NCBI RefSeq assembly: GCF_017562075.2
Contig: NW_024427682.1
Location: 1 to 64,000 of the forward strand
Length of the DNA: 64,000 nucleotides
Direction of reading: 5' to 3'
Origin: Anopheles merus
Lineage: Eukaryota > Arthropoda > Insecta > Diptera > Culicidae
Shown: positions 1 through 10,512 of the stretch, piece after piece
Layout of the letters: the number at the start of each line of letters is the position of its first letter
How positions within the stretch are numbered: position 1 is the first letter of the stretch
Made by a program: the position numbers and the translations under genes
Notes under the pieces: generated by a model
Databases searched by the model: none
The model's input: the letters and a program-made list of their open reading frames with translations, nothing else
What the model was told of the DNA's origin: nothing

Positions 1-538
1 TTACCACCCACAGACAATAGGATCATTAGAAAGAAATCATAGATGTCTAAACGAATACCTAAGAAGTTATACAAACGAACATCATGATGACTGGGACGAT
101 TGGACAAAATTTTACGAATTTTGTTTACAATACAACAGAACACTCAGACACAAACTACACACCATACGAACTAGTATTTGGAAGAAAGGCGAATTTACCA
201 CAATATATTCAAACAAAAAATAGAACCAGTGTTATAATATTGACCAATATTATTTCGAAATGAAAATAACTCCAAAATCAAACGAAATTGCCAGAGAAAA
301 TTTGATAAAAGCAAAATTATTGCTGTCTTTTAATTTTTTAACCTTAAATAAAGATATAGTACCACTTATTATAAAGATAGGAGATCAGGTATATTTGGAA
401 AATGAAAACAGAAAAAAATTAGATCCAGTCTACATTGGACCTTTCACAGTAGTAAATGACCAAGGGCCTAATTGCGTAATACAAAACAATACAACAAAGA
501 AAACCTCTACAGTACACCAAAAACAGACTAATTAAGGT
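1..538 (+). pseudogene. Ty3/gypsy integrase C-terminal remnant
   Basis: This is the tail of an LTR-retrotransposon pol gene whose start lies before the window. Read across frames, the first 250 bases encode the end of the integrase catalytic core: the YHPQT..LERNHR signature carrying the last catalytic Glu, then a WDDWTKFYEF segment. The frame from 260 to 535 adds a C-terminal module with LDPVYIGPFTVV, typical of the GPY/F module of Ty3/gypsy integrases. A stop codon closes the frame at 533-535. At least one frame change between about 160 and 260 shows that the copy is no longer translatable as one protein. A polypurine tract follows at 587-601, as expected of a 3' terminus. The family assignment (gypsy/mdg-like) is from motif recognition. 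Confidence 0.82.
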
Positions 539-586
539 ACACAGGAGAATAACTTCAATCATTGTAATTCATTACGTTATTCTATT

Positions 587-1439
587 AAAGGGGGGAGGGT
601 GTATCATATCGGCTATAAGAAGAACTATTGTAATACACACTATCAGCCATAGACCCATAGTAACACACTTTGGAAAGCCAAATCACACCATTGCAACACA
701 TCCATTATAAAACACTCAGCAAATCAGATCATACCATACACACCCGGAAGAGCTCAAGCCACACCTTTCATATAAAAACAATTGGTGCCACACATAACAG
801 AACCAACCGAAACGTACAACATAAGCAGGAACAGTTTATGCATTATACCCAAAGCAGGAACATTTTTATGCATTATAACCCAAAGCAAAAACAGTATAAC
901 ATTAAACCCAAAACAGGACTTAGTGACAAGACCATCATTCTTGTCAACAAAAGACAAACGTAACTAGCTTAGTGAAAACAATAACTTTCCAACATACAAC
1001 CCGGACCCACATGTGAGAAAACCCTTATTAACCCAGGAACCCTTAACTTCTTTTGAGTATAAATAAAAACCAACTCCGATCATGGCAGGTCAGATTCGTT
1101 CGGACTGTCAGGATAGGACTATGCCCATCCTACATCTATCGAGTTCTCATTTAAAGATTTAGATATGTCCCCCTGCCCAGGTAAGGCCTCTAAACTCCAA
1201 CGTTTCCAGTAAGGGAAAACCTCCTAAAGGTTCTATGATCGCCTGGACGATCAAGTGTCGAACGTCCGCTTCGAAACAGTATCCACCTCAGTTCTACTTA
1301 ATTCGGCAAACGATGACGAAGGCACCCTGACCAACGCGAGTTCAAAGTTACTACATAGCAACCGTCCCAAAATCGAATATACCGTGACTATCCCAAAACA
1401 TACCACATGGCAACCGTAAACAGTCATCAAAACCTTACA
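587..1439 (+). repeat. Polypurine tract and 3' LTR of the gypsy-type element
   Basis: A polypurine tract (AAAGGGGGGAGGGTG) at 587-601 runs into TGTATCATATCGG at 600, the expected start of a 3' LTR. Inside lies a TATA-type promoter with adjacent AATAAA (GAGTATAAATAAAAACC near 1057). The right edge is uncertain. I placed it at the CCTTACA near 1439 because LTRs normally end in CA. No second LTR copy is in the window to confirm this. Confidence 0.6.
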
Positions 1440-2166
1440 CACTGCATAAGGAAGCTGCTTAGGCAGCGGTCTAATGTTGTTGCGCGCAACATTGTTGCGT
1501 TGCTTGGTTGTATTGCTGAGGTGGCTATCCCCAACCGGCATTATCGCGCGATTTTTTATGTGTATCTAGCTAATCATTTTTCTTATTCTAAGATTCAGAA
1601 AATTTTTTCTCCCTGCCTCGCTCTTCTGGTTGTTGGTCTGGTTTTTTTTGCTCGCAACTTGGCTGTGTCACACCAAACATCCTCATGTTCATATGGCTCT
1701 TCTCTCTTTCATCGTTGAGAGAAACTCTTGCGTCTCGCTTTTCTGGGACTTGTCCAATTTTGCTTGCTACACCAACCAATCGTTCACGCAAGCGTTCCTC
1801 TCGCGCCCGCTCTTTCTATCGTTATACAGGTACTACCTCCCCGATATACGCTATCAATGCGGACCGGAGGCAATAGCGTATCTCGAATATTAGCGAATGT
1901 CGAATTTCGAGGTTTTCAGTCAAATTATAGCTAATTTTTGTATAATTTAACATAAAGTGGTAGGTTTTAGTAGCCACTAAATAGTTTTTGATCTATAACT
2001 GAATTTTTTCAACTAAATTAATTTTTTCAATTTTATACCTTTTGAAATGGTTTTTAAATATTCAACCAAAAGGGAATTTATTTTGCATTTGACATTCGAT
2101 TTCTAAAATTATACAATTTGTTCAAAGAACTGTCAAATTTAGAAAATAGCGTATAGCGAAATCGTG
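1440..2166. other. Unassigned non-coding DNA with a short GCGC palindrome
   Basis: I see no gene here. An imperfect palindrome around a GCGC centre (GTTGTTGCGCGCAACATTG) lies near 1476-1496. The last 250 bases are AT-rich. Short overlapping reading frames exist but carry no recognisable domain. Confidence 0.5.
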
Positions 2167-2168
2167 TA

Positions 2169-4261
2169 CAGTCTTTCCCCCGAGTTACGCGTCACTCGAG
2201 TTACGCGAATTCGAGTTACGCGAGTTTTGAAATTTTGACAGTTCGCTGAGTTTATGATGCACCTTTAATTGTCAAATCAAACTTCACTTGTCATTTGCAT
2301 AATTTCATATCGTCATTTTCATCCATTCAAACAAACAGAATCATTTTCAGCGAGTAAAGATGTCGTCTATTCGAAAAAAATACCGTAAAAAGAAAAAAAA
2401 TGTGATAACTTTGCTGAGAAGCTCGAGATAGTGAAGTTATTCGAGAGTGGGAAAGGTTTCACTGCCATCGCCCGTGCTACAAAATCGTCCCGAGTCGACA
2501 ATAAGGACCATTGTGAAAACAAAGGAGCGTTTCCTGGAATCCGTGAAAAGCAATGCGCTGATGCAGGGTACAATCGTAACGCCGTATCGTGATGAAACGA
2601 TATTGAAAATGGAGAGTTTTTGTTAATTTGGATAGAGGATCTAACAGCTAAAAAAATTCCTTATGTTTAAAAAGTATAAAAGAGAAGGCTGTATCGTTAT
2701 ATCACGATATTAAACGTAAATCCAATAAGGAGAATTGAAGAACAATCATTCAAAGCAAGCAATGGGTGGTTTTCACGCTTTAAAAAAAAAACGAACCAAT
2801 TTACGAAACCGTAAAAATTCATGGAGAAGCGTCTAGTGCTGATGATGACGCCGCTAGCTATTTTCCTGATGTTTTTGCCAAATTGTTGAAGAAAATTCTT
2901 ATATTCCAGAACAAATTTTTAACGTGGACGAGACAGCGCTTTTCTGGAAAAAAATGCCTACCCGAAGCTATATTTCTAAAGAAATGGATACAATGCCAGT
3001 TATAAGGTAGCTAAAGAAGAATAACTATAATGATTGGTGGTAATTTAGCAGGTGATTTAAAGTTAAAGCCACTAGCCGTTTATCGGTCGCAAAGGCCACG
3101 AGCTTTTAAAAGCATAAATATTAACAATCTGCCGGTCTATTGGAAATCTAATACAAAAGGATGGGTTACTCTCGCTGTATTTTTCGTTGAATGGTTCAAT
3201 GAATGTTTTGTGCCAGAAGTGAAACAGTACTGCGAAAAAAGGAAATATCATTTAAAGTGCTATTGTTTGCTTGACAATGCTCCTGGCCATCCGATTGAAC
3301 TAAACAACATGCATCCAAATGTAGAAATTTTATTTTTGCCTCCGAGAACAACGTCATTGTTGCAGCCAATGGATCAAGGTGTGTGTAGCTGCTTTAAAAT
3401 CCCATTACTTCGACATACGTTCGAACAAGCATTAAAAATCGTAGAAACTGGGTCTAAGACGCTTAGTCAGTTTTGGAAAGCTTTTAACATTTTGATGCGA
3501 TAAGTAATGTTGCAGCATCTTGGAAAGAAGTGAAACAAGCGACAATGCAAGCGGCATGGAAAAAGATTTACCCTCATTTTTTTTGCTAGCATGAACCACC
3601 AGACAGTAGTCAGGAACCTATATCAACTGTGTTAGGTGAATGTGTTTCCTTGGCACACTTTCTTGAAATAGAAGTTAACTATGAGGAAATGGGGAGCTCG
3701 TTAATTGTGCGGGAGAGCCTTTATCTAATGAAGAGCTTATTAAATGCAATCCCTAGAAATACTCGAAGAGTACTTAGAGGACGATAGTGAGGGCATGGAA
3801 GAGGAAAACAAATGTTCTCAACAAAAGGTTTTAGCTGAAGCATTCAGCAATTTGGAATTGGCATTATCAACCATCGAGCGATGGACAGTGATGAGAAAGA
3901 TTTGCAAGAGTGAGCAAGAGTGTACGCGAAAATATGAAATTTATCTACAAATTTGGGAAGACAAAAAAAATCTACAAAACCTTAACGATGGACAACTTTC
4001 TTATTACTTTGTAAATAAAAAAATATGAATAATGAATTTGTGATCGAATAAAATTCGAATGTGATCGAATAAAATGGACTAAATAAATTGGAGGACTTAA
4101 ATTTGTGTGTCATTTTTCATGTTTTTTTAACGGTGATATTAAATATTCGATCTCTTAATACTAGGTATAAACCATGTTCAAGCAGAACTCGACTTACGCG
4201 AAAATCCGAGTTACGCGAATGTCTCCGGAACGCATTATTCGCGTAACTCGGGGAAAGACTG
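2169..4261 (+). mobile_element. pogo/Tigger-type DNA transposon, decayed
   Basis: The element starts CAGTCTTTCCCC at 2169 and ends with the inverted GGGGAAAGACTG at 4261. It is flanked on both sides by TA (2167-2168 and 4262-4263), the target duplication of the Tc1/mariner-pogo group. Subterminal GAGTTACGCG motifs occur several times near both ends and extend the terminal inverted repeats. At 2093 bp and with a transposase remnant on the plus strand it has the structure of a Tigger/pogo element. Frame breaks show it is dead. Confidence 0.88.
2359..4028 (+). pseudogene. Tigger/pogo transposase remnant (CENP-B-like, DDD)
   Basis: This was a transposase with two N-terminal helix-turn-helix DNA-binding domains and a DDE-superfamily nuclease. 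ATG at 2359 opens a basic stretch. A frame change leads into an HTH segment with AEKLEIVKLFESGKGFTAIA (about 2407-2470). A second HTH piece with NGWFSRFKK lies near 2762. The catalytic core follows. The first Asp is in FNVDETALFWKKMP (near 2920), the second in LLDNAPGHP (near 3270-3295), the third in LLQPMDQGV (near 3360-3380). An acidic tail (ILEEYLEDDSEGMEEE) ends at 4028. The intact pieces are 3030-3503 and 3744-4028; the rest is broken by frameshifts and stops. The family also gave rise to jerky/CENP-B host genes, but this copy sits inside TIRs, so it is a transposon gene. Confidence 0.88.
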
Positions 4262-4490
4262 TACAAGCGAGTATGGCATATATCGGGGAATACCTGTATA
4301 GCCACACAGGAAGGCGCTGCTTCGTGTTCACATGAAAATGTGGTAGTGTGAAATCAAATTTTGCAAGCGGTAGGACGCGTCGGTGGGTGCTCGTTTTTTC
4401 TCTCGTTAAAAAAAAAAACAGTAAAGGAAAAACTATTGTGGTAAGTACTTTTGAATAAAAAGGTTATATCAATCTTATCAAACTGAATTA

Positions 4491-4963
4491 CAGGGTTTAC
4501 CAGCATATAAAACAACTGTTCACGTTGTTTAACAATAGTCGTTTGTATAGACACCGCTGTCTACCACTTGCTCACACGTCAGATGGTGTAAGCTACTCTG
4601 TCCAATTCAATAACACAATTTTCGCCTTCGATTGCACAACGGTCGGATTCGGCACGGTTTATTGTGGTTGTTGTGTAATTAACAAAATTAATGTTTTGAT
4701 TTATTGAAATGTATGGGTTATACTGCATATTGCTTGAATAAATAAACGTGTTTTAAAAATGTTTGGTTTTGGCAAAATTTGTCCCAACAAACAAACTGTG
4801 CCGAATCTGACAGTTGCTAATCCAAGGCGAAATTTGTGTTATTGAATTGGACAGAGTAGCTTACACCATCTGACGTGTGAGCAAGTGGTAGACAGCGGTG
4901 TCTATTCAAAACGACTATTGTTATAAACAAGTGGACTGTTGTTTATTATGCTGGTAAACCCTG
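4491..4963. mobile_element. TA-bounded element with ~170-bp inverted arms
   Basis: CAGGGTTTACCAGCAT at 4491 is repeated in inverse at 4948-4963, with TA on each side (4489-4490, 4964-4965). The two arms, about 4491-4660 and 4790-4963, are near-identical inverted copies. They share the segments around CACTTGCTCACACGTCAG and CCAATTCAATAACACAA. A loop of about 130 bp lies between. No coding capacity is visible. Termini and TA duplication point to a non-autonomous Tc1/mariner-pogo relative; the long arms give it a foldback shape. Confidence 0.85.
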
Positions 4964-4965
4964 TA

Positions 4966-5787
4966 TATTGATAATTGTGATATCAAATCATATTCGTTTT
5001 CTATAGATATCGTAACACAACGCACGAACGGAAGTGAGCACGGATCACGATAGAAGCAATATTCAATTGGTTGGTAAGTATTGTGCTTGACGTTAAGTTG
5101 AACAGCTGTTGGCAAAACATTTAATATTTCCTTCTATCCCTGAGTGCCGAAAACAGAACAGGAGAGGAAAGAAGGCAGGAACGATCCGATCCTCCAACGT
5201 GCTATCGCCTGATGAGGAGGAGAAAGCGGCTGGAAGGTAGGGACGAACATCCAGCTCGCGAGTGCAGCACGTGGAGCAGCAAGAGGGAGGCAAGCAGGAC
5301 GCGTACACACCATTCGACGAAGGCAAAGCTGGAGGAAAAGAAGAACGAGGAGAGAAGCAGGCAAGACGGGTACGTGTGTATCCCACACCGGTTTTTGGGC
5401 ATGTGAATTGTGTGAGTTTGTAAATATGTATGTTCGAGTAAGAAGGTAAAATAAAGCGCGTAAGATGTGCAGAATGTACAAATGAGAGTAAGAGTCTTTG
5501 TAGGGAGAATGTAGAGAAACTACTTGTATGTTACACACGCTGTCGCACCGTTGCAGAGACGTGCTCTTTAGTGCTGCTAATGAGCACGATTTGAGAACGT
5601 TTTGAGCCCGTTTTTTCTCATACAAAATTAGAAAATGTCGCGCGATAATGTCGGTTGGGATGAATGTTGCTGGCAACATTTCGCTTTGACATTGTTTAGC
5701 GTCAAAAATTAGCCAATTAACAGCTCAGAGTTTATTTTTTATCATCATTGATGAATAAAGTGTTGAAAAATTATAAATATTTATCTT
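4966..5787. other. Unassigned; purine-rich block
   Basis: No gene is supported. The stretch 5160-5400 is purine-rich on the plus strand (many GGAGGAGAAAG-type words). This opens long but meaningless pyrimidine-coded frames on the minus strand. An AATAAA occurs near 5450. I could not tie it to any repeat elsewhere in the window. Confidence 0.4.
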
Positions 5788-6510
5788 AAGTATTATAGGT
5801 AACTGTACCAGTTTTCAGCAGGCTAGTGCATCAGTTTCAAAAACTGCTCATACACCTACTTTTTTATTATTTTTCATGAAAGTGATGTTATTTTGATTGA
5901 TAAACTATCGTAGTATTTTATGATTTTTTTATTTGCCGTTTCAAAGCACTTTTTTTACAAAATATTAGTGAAATACAAACATTGGTTTTTGCTCCTATTT
6001 TGGCAGTTTGTTCCTGTTTTCGGCAGGCTTTGTTCCTATTTTCGGCATCGCGGATACGGGTCAGAAAATGTTTTATCTATGTTAATAGATAGATAAAATT
6101 ATTTAAATTCATTTTAACACTATCACTTTGATAAGATTGATGTTAAAAAGCACTTTAATTAATAATTTTATGTTGCTTATTTTGGCCCGTTTTGACAGCC
6201 ATTTTGATGCGACATTCAACAGAGCAGCCATTGACGAAAAATGACAGTTTAATAGTTATAGCGTACGGCGCGAACTGGCTTACAAATATTTATTTTTCTT
6301 TTATTAGTGCATTTTTGTCGTGAAATTGGTGATACCTGGTACAAGAAAGGTCATTTTATTAGTCATATACGCATTGTAGTGTTCTGATCATTTTAAAAGG
6401 AATATGTAGCCAAATCCAAAGTGTATTATTGTTCCAAGTTTCCGGCAGCAGTCCACAACATTGAGCTGTCAAAAATGAACATTTACAGTGTACCTATTTT
6501 CGGCAGCATT
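5788..6510 (+). repeat. AT-rich region with repeated TTTTCGGCAG motif
   Basis: Variants of GTTCCTATTTTCGGCAG recur in the same orientation at about 5808, 5992, 6013, 6035 and 6487. The intervening DNA is AT-rich. This looks like the internal repeats of an old non-autonomous element, but I found no clear termini. Nothing coding is visible to 6800. Confidence 0.4.
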
Positions 6511-6803
6511 AAAAGTGAGAAATAACTTATTTATCGTGATTTTAAAATTCCGAACAAGTTGAATAAATTAAATATGGATAAAATCTTTCATATACACCCT
6601 TTTTCATTGTTTTAACTGTTAAAGTTTTCTGAATCACAAAACCTTCCGCCTGCTATTGGCTACTCATAGCCAGAATTGCTTAAGCAGCTCATTTTGGCAC
6701 GCTAAAGATCTTTGGGGTTAATCTTTCGCGATGGGTTTCGGATGATCGTATTATGGTAATGCTCTAACTCTTTATGGTTTAGTGGTTGAGATCTTACTGA
6801 CTA

Positions 6804-7168
6804 CAGGCGGTCCCCGAGATACACGTACCTCTTGCACGCGGATTCGGAGATACGCGGTTTTCTAAATTTGACAATTCTTTGAGCAAATTTTACTGATTTG
6901 ACACATCAATTGTAAATTGCCAATAATTTTTCCGTGTGATCGAATGTTAAAACAACATTTTCAAATGGTTTAAAAACTGTTATATTCGTCAGACCATATC
7001 AAATAATTCATAAAGTGACTAAAAACGCCCCCTACTTGTAAAATTACACGAAAATTAGTGATATTTTAGCTGGAAACCACGAGATTCGACTTACACGGAA
7101 ATTCGAGTTACGCGGTATTTTGCGGCCGTTTTCGGTCCCCATTAACAGTGTATCTCGGGGACTGCCTG
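6804..7168. mobile_element. Pogo/Tigger-type MITE
   Basis: CAGGCGGTCCCCGAGATACA at 6804 is matched in inverse by GTATCTCGGGGACTGCCTG ending at 7168, with TA at 6802-6803 and 7169-7170. At 365 bp, with internal GAGATACGCGG and GAGTTACGCGG motifs, it is a non-autonomous relative of the Tigger group. Its right part (from 7023) is also present at 9834-9978, inside the second copy of the LTR-like repeat. Confidence 0.85.
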
Positions 7169-7672
7169 TATATTTTATTTCCTACTTCGTGCTCCTTCGT
7201 CGTTCGGCATCTAACCTTATGCTAGTATAGTGGTGTGTGTTGTGAGCTAACCTGACCCGGACTCATTCACGGCGGTAACTCACGGATGACAGTAAAGGGT
7301 CGTCCGTCTATGTATTACAGACGTCACACGAGGCGTAAACTCAAAAAGTTTACGCTTGATTTGTATAGGAGAGCGTAAACTTACTGTCAAAAGATTATAG
7401 GGTTGTATGGCTGAAATTCAGTTTACGCCAAAGTTTACGCTTCGTGTGACGTCCGTATATGCGTGTGATCGAGCCGAGGGTCATCGGTTGCGCGGTCACG
7501 GACGTTGACCGCCAAACACCAGCGCGCACTGAAGAACTAGCGGTCAGCAAGGAAGCGTGCTCGGAGCTAACACCAAATTGTAACCAAAAGAAGTTGAATA
7601 TACGTTACATAGTTTTATTAGTAACGCGTGAGTTTTATTCGACCACCTCCGCGATCGAAAGAACATAAAAGT
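7023..7672 (+). repeat. LTR-like direct repeat, copy 1
   Basis: Bases 7023-7601 match 9834-10410 almost without change, and 7602-7672 continues as 14927-14998. The second copy is therefore the same unit split by an inserted element. The unit ends GAACATAAAAG just before TGGCGACGAG (7672), a primer-binding-site-like sequence, and a gag-like frame follows. I therefore read it as the downstream part of a 5' LTR in plus orientation. Against this, AATAAA signals inside the last 70 bases are on the minus strand, so orientation is not certain. The left edge of the shared unit lies inside the MITE at 6804-7168, so 7023 is a breakpoint and not the true LTR start. Confidence 0.72.
7320..7453. mobile_element. 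134-bp MITE-like element, copy 1
   Basis: The ends are a 21-bp inverted repeat with one mismatch, beginning GACGTCACACGAGGCGTAAA. Within 134 bp the word GTTTACGC or its complement occurs five times, in alternating orientation. It has no coding capacity. The same element sits at 10129-10262 in the second copy of the surrounding repeat. I could not fix a target duplication. Confidence 0.68.
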
Positions 7673-7681
7673 GGCGACGAG
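7672..7681 (+). other. Candidate primer-binding site (TGGCGACGAG)
   Basis: TGGCGACGAG begins six bases after the AACA that ends the LTR-like repeat. A TGG-starting sequence in this place is what reverse transcription from a tRNA 3' CCA needs. I have not matched it to a particular tRNA. Confidence 0.45.
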
Positions 7682-7788
7682 TAAAAAAAAGCGACGTAAA
7701 AAAAGGATTTTTTTAAATTGCAATTCGACTGTGAGTGAAATTTTGTGCTGTTCGAAAAATTACGCGCCCTCGAGCAAAACGCAGAAGG

Positions 7789-8372
7789 ATGAGCACCAGC
7801 GAAAACGGTGCATCGGATTTCCCCATGGAAGGAGAGCAGCGAAGATCATCATTGCTGCGTTCGACTGGTTTTGCTACGGGACAGCAAATTTTTCCACCCG
7901 CGAACGAGAATGTAGTGCCAACGGTGAATCTGCCATCGCAGAATACAGTAGGGCAGCCATCGCAACAGCATTTGCTGCGTCAACATCAGTGCCGGCGCAG
8001 TCACCCGATTCTGCGATGCAGATGATGCAGTTAATGCAACAACAGATGCAGCAGCAGCAGCAGCAGATGCAGCAGCAGCACAGCAGGTGCAGCAACAGAT
8101 GCAGCAGCAGCAGCAACTAATCACGCAAGTATTGCAACAGTCGCAAGTTACAAACCAGCAAAGCCAGGCCTTCCCGAAGCAGCCCGCTGCGCAAATTCGA
8201 GCAGTTTCCAGCGCAGCCCGCTGCGCAAAGCGACGGAAGAATCATGCCGTTCGGAGAATTTTATCATGCCATCTTTTTCCCTCCAACGGCAAATTTGTCA
8301 AGCAGCTCGTCGAGCTACCCGTCCCTGGCTCCGCCTCGTACCCCTCGCCTGAGCGCGCTGTCGAAGGTTTGA
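7789..8372 (+). pseudogene. Gag-like fragment with polyglutamine, frameshifted
   Basis: An ATG at 7789 opens MSTSENGASDFPMEGEQRR and continues to about 7980. The frame then shifts, and shifts again inside a CAG-rich tract (about 8030-8115) that encodes MMQLMQQQMQQQQ in one frame and QQLITQVLQQSQVTNQQSQ in the next. A last open part, read in a third register, runs through PFGEFYHAIFFPPTANLSS to a stop at 8372. Its place just behind a primer-binding-site-like sequence suggests the N-terminus of a Gag protein. No zinc knuckle or capsid core is left. The part from about 8195 has a relative at 44570-44770. It could instead be an unrelated low-complexity protein fragment. Confidence 0.5.
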
Positions 8373-8599
8373 ATGTGTTGGTGCGTCAGACGGCCAATCG
8401 CTGTCAGCCGTCGTCCGTGCTTTTTCCCTCCATAGCGCTATCTCTTTCTCGCGTGTGGACAATGCTCATGAGTTGCTGTGGCGCTTAAAAAACCGTTTAC
8501 ACACATTGCTGCGATGCATTTGAATTTTCACAAATCAAACAAAAAAAGCGCAATAAGTTCAATTGCTGCAATGTAAAAATGACTAAGGAATCGCTAGCT

Positions 8600-9365
8600 A
8601 ACGCTGGAGGGTTTGCTGTGAAACGCGCTGAATCCTAATTCGCATTAACACGTTCATCCCGGCGCTGATTTTCATCAACTTTCCTTTCCACCAGCACCTA
8701 GAACGCAGGCTGGAAAGTTCACTGGCAGGCAGTGGGGCCTGCCATCGATCTGAACGAGTTAAGCATTAAGCATAACTTTGTTACACTAAGCTTTTGCTTT
8801 CGTATGTTGTAGATTACACAGATATGCTGAGCCGTCTGTGCAAGGGTATGAGCGTGCGTGTGTGTGCAAAAGTGTCTCCAAATGTGTTTTTTTTTCCGAA
8901 ATGTTATGATCCATCGGTCAAAGAAAGGAAGGTGTTCATGAAAGGCGGAAAGACGAATTGAGGCCCCTGTCAATGATAACTGATGACAGGGAGGAGGGGG
9001 TACTGGCACACAGCTGTTGGGAGATTGAACAGTATACTTAAATTGCCGGCGGGAAGGCCATGGGACCCCTACGATCATCGGTCACAGGCCCTAAAATTGT
9101 AGCCGCCATGGGGGAGGGGAGGTGCAAATGGTTTTCTCCAGCCACGGAGCCCTAAAGACCATCTTTCCGGGGGCCCTTGTTGCTAATAATCTGTCCACTT
9201 GTAGACATACGGCATACTGCAGACTAGAGATCTTCGGCGACCGCCTAGTCCGCCTATCGTTAGGTCTGCCGCTGGTACATGGCCGTGTTTTTTTTATCGT
9301 GGTGGTGCATCCTTCCCCCTGCCTGCAGCGTATGCATCGAGCAGGAGACAGTGTGGCAGTATGCA
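8600..9365 (+). repeat. Unclassified dispersed repeat R-B, copy 1, split by hAT-like copy
   Basis: Segments here match 61827-62515 in order: AGCATAACTTTGTTACA, GAGCCGTCT, GTGTGTGCAAAA, GAATGTTATGAT and GGTGCATCCTTCCC. In this copy the segments before and after 8940-9274 are separated by an inserted hAT-like element. In the other copy the hAT-like element is at a different place. The class of R-B is unknown; I see no coding capacity. Confidence 0.55.
8940..9274 (-). mobile_element. hAT-like non-autonomous copy
   Basis: This is an inverted relative of the element at 62038-62354. It keeps the features TTGAGGCCCCTG, a G-rich core and a right end reading GGCGGACTAGGCGG on the minus strand, finishing CCGCTG at 9274. 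The left terminus is eroded. Confidence 0.6.
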
Positions 9366-9385
9366 AGTTGCACGCTGGATAGGAG

Positions 9386-9533
9386 CGGTCTCGCGGCACC
9401 GCCATCATTCCGCACATCTGCATGCCCGTCGTGGGTTCTAACCGCGTATGAACCGTCCGCCGTAGCAAGGGGTGACTATCAAGCTACGCGGTACTCAAGT
9501 CCTGAAAAGATGAAAAGATGAAAAGATGAAAAG
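9386..9533 (+). mobile_element. tRNA-derived SINE, family B, with (GATGAAAA)n tail
   Basis: A diverged tRNA-like head starts GGTCTCGCGGCACC (A-box side) and carries a B-box-like GGGTTCTAACC at about 9432. The body, ATGAACCGTCCGCCGTAGCAAGG, is the family-B body also seen at 21237-21300 and 61100-61150. The tail is four copies of a GATGAAAA-type unit, ending at 9533. Confidence 0.7.
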
Positions 9534-9833
9534 AATAATAATGATTGCGCAGGATACTGCTTTCGGAATTTCTGGTTTATTAAATAAAACTGTAACTAAA
9601 TGTGTCTCCTACTCTGTTTTTATATTCTCGTTTTTATTCACTTGATTTCTTCGCTATCTATATGTTTTTATCTGTCAAAAAACACGCGGCCTCTCTCCAG
9701 TCGTAAGTCCGCGCTCTTGTTCGTGGGTTTGCACCACACACCTCAAATCTATATAACGCGTATGTATGTATACGGCGCTCTGACTGCTGTGTTGTTATCA
9801 CACAGTCTGCTGTGTGATAACCCTAGCGTTAAC
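9534..9833. other. Unassigned AT-rich segment with perfect hairpin
   Basis: No gene. A perfect 11-bp stem, TTATCACACAG at 9795-9805 and CTGTGTGATAA at 9810-9820, encloses TCTG. It ends 13 bases before the start of the second LTR-like copy. Confidence 0.5.
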
Positions 9834-10410
9834 AAACGCCCCCTACTTGTAAATTACACGAAAATTAGTGATATTTTAGCTGGAAACCACGAGATTCGAC
9901 TTACACGGAAATTCGAGTTACGCGGTATTTTGCGGCCGTTTTCGGTCCCCATTAACAGTGTATCTCGGGGACTGCCTGTATATTTTATTTCCTACTTCGT
10001 GCTCCTTCGTCGTTCGGCATCTAACCTTATGCTAGTATAGTGGTGTGTGTTGTGAGCTAACCTGACCCGGACTCATTCACGGCGGTAACTCACGGATGAC
10101 AGTAAAGGGTCGTCGTCTATGTATTAAAGACGTCACACGAGGCGTAAACTCAAAAAGTTTACGCTTGATTTGTATAGGAGAGCGTAAACTTACTGTCAAA
10201 AGATTATAGGGTTGTATGGCTGAAATTCAGTTTACGCCAAAGTTTACGCTTCGTGTGACGTCCGTATATGCGTGTGATCGAGCCGGGGGTCATCGGTTGC
10301 GCGGTCACGGACGTTGACCGCCAAACACCAGCGCGCACTGAAGAACTAGCGGTCAGCAAGGAAGCGTGCTCGGAGCTAACACCAAATTGTAACCAAAAAA
10401 AGTTGAATAT
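9834..10410 (+). repeat. LTR-like direct repeat, copy 2, left part
   Basis: This matches 7023-7601 with few differences. It includes the right part of the pogo-type MITE (to 9978) and the whole 134-bp MITE (10129-10262). It breaks off at GTTGAATAT (10402-10410), where the CR1-like element begins; the sequence resumes at 14927. Confidence 0.8.
10129..10262. mobile_element. 134-bp MITE-like element, copy 2
   Basis: Same element and same position as the one at 7320-7453, carried inside the second copy of the LTR-like repeat. Presence in both copies implies it was in the repeat before duplication. Confidence 0.66.
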
Positions 10411-10512
10411 TATTATTTATTTAATCTTCAACGGGCCGTATGGCCTTATTAAGATGTAACAGTTCGATTGAGAAAAAAAAATACATAGCAAAAATAAGAT
10501 TTACATCGCAAT

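Noticed and set aside
5134..5679. 181-codon minus-strand open frame
   Set aside because: It arises from a purine-rich plus strand, overlaps three other open frames and has no recognisable domain or splice context.
7849..8124. Cys- and Leu-rich minus-strand frames
   Set aside because: They are the reverse reading of the CAG tract in the gag-like fragment on the plus strand.
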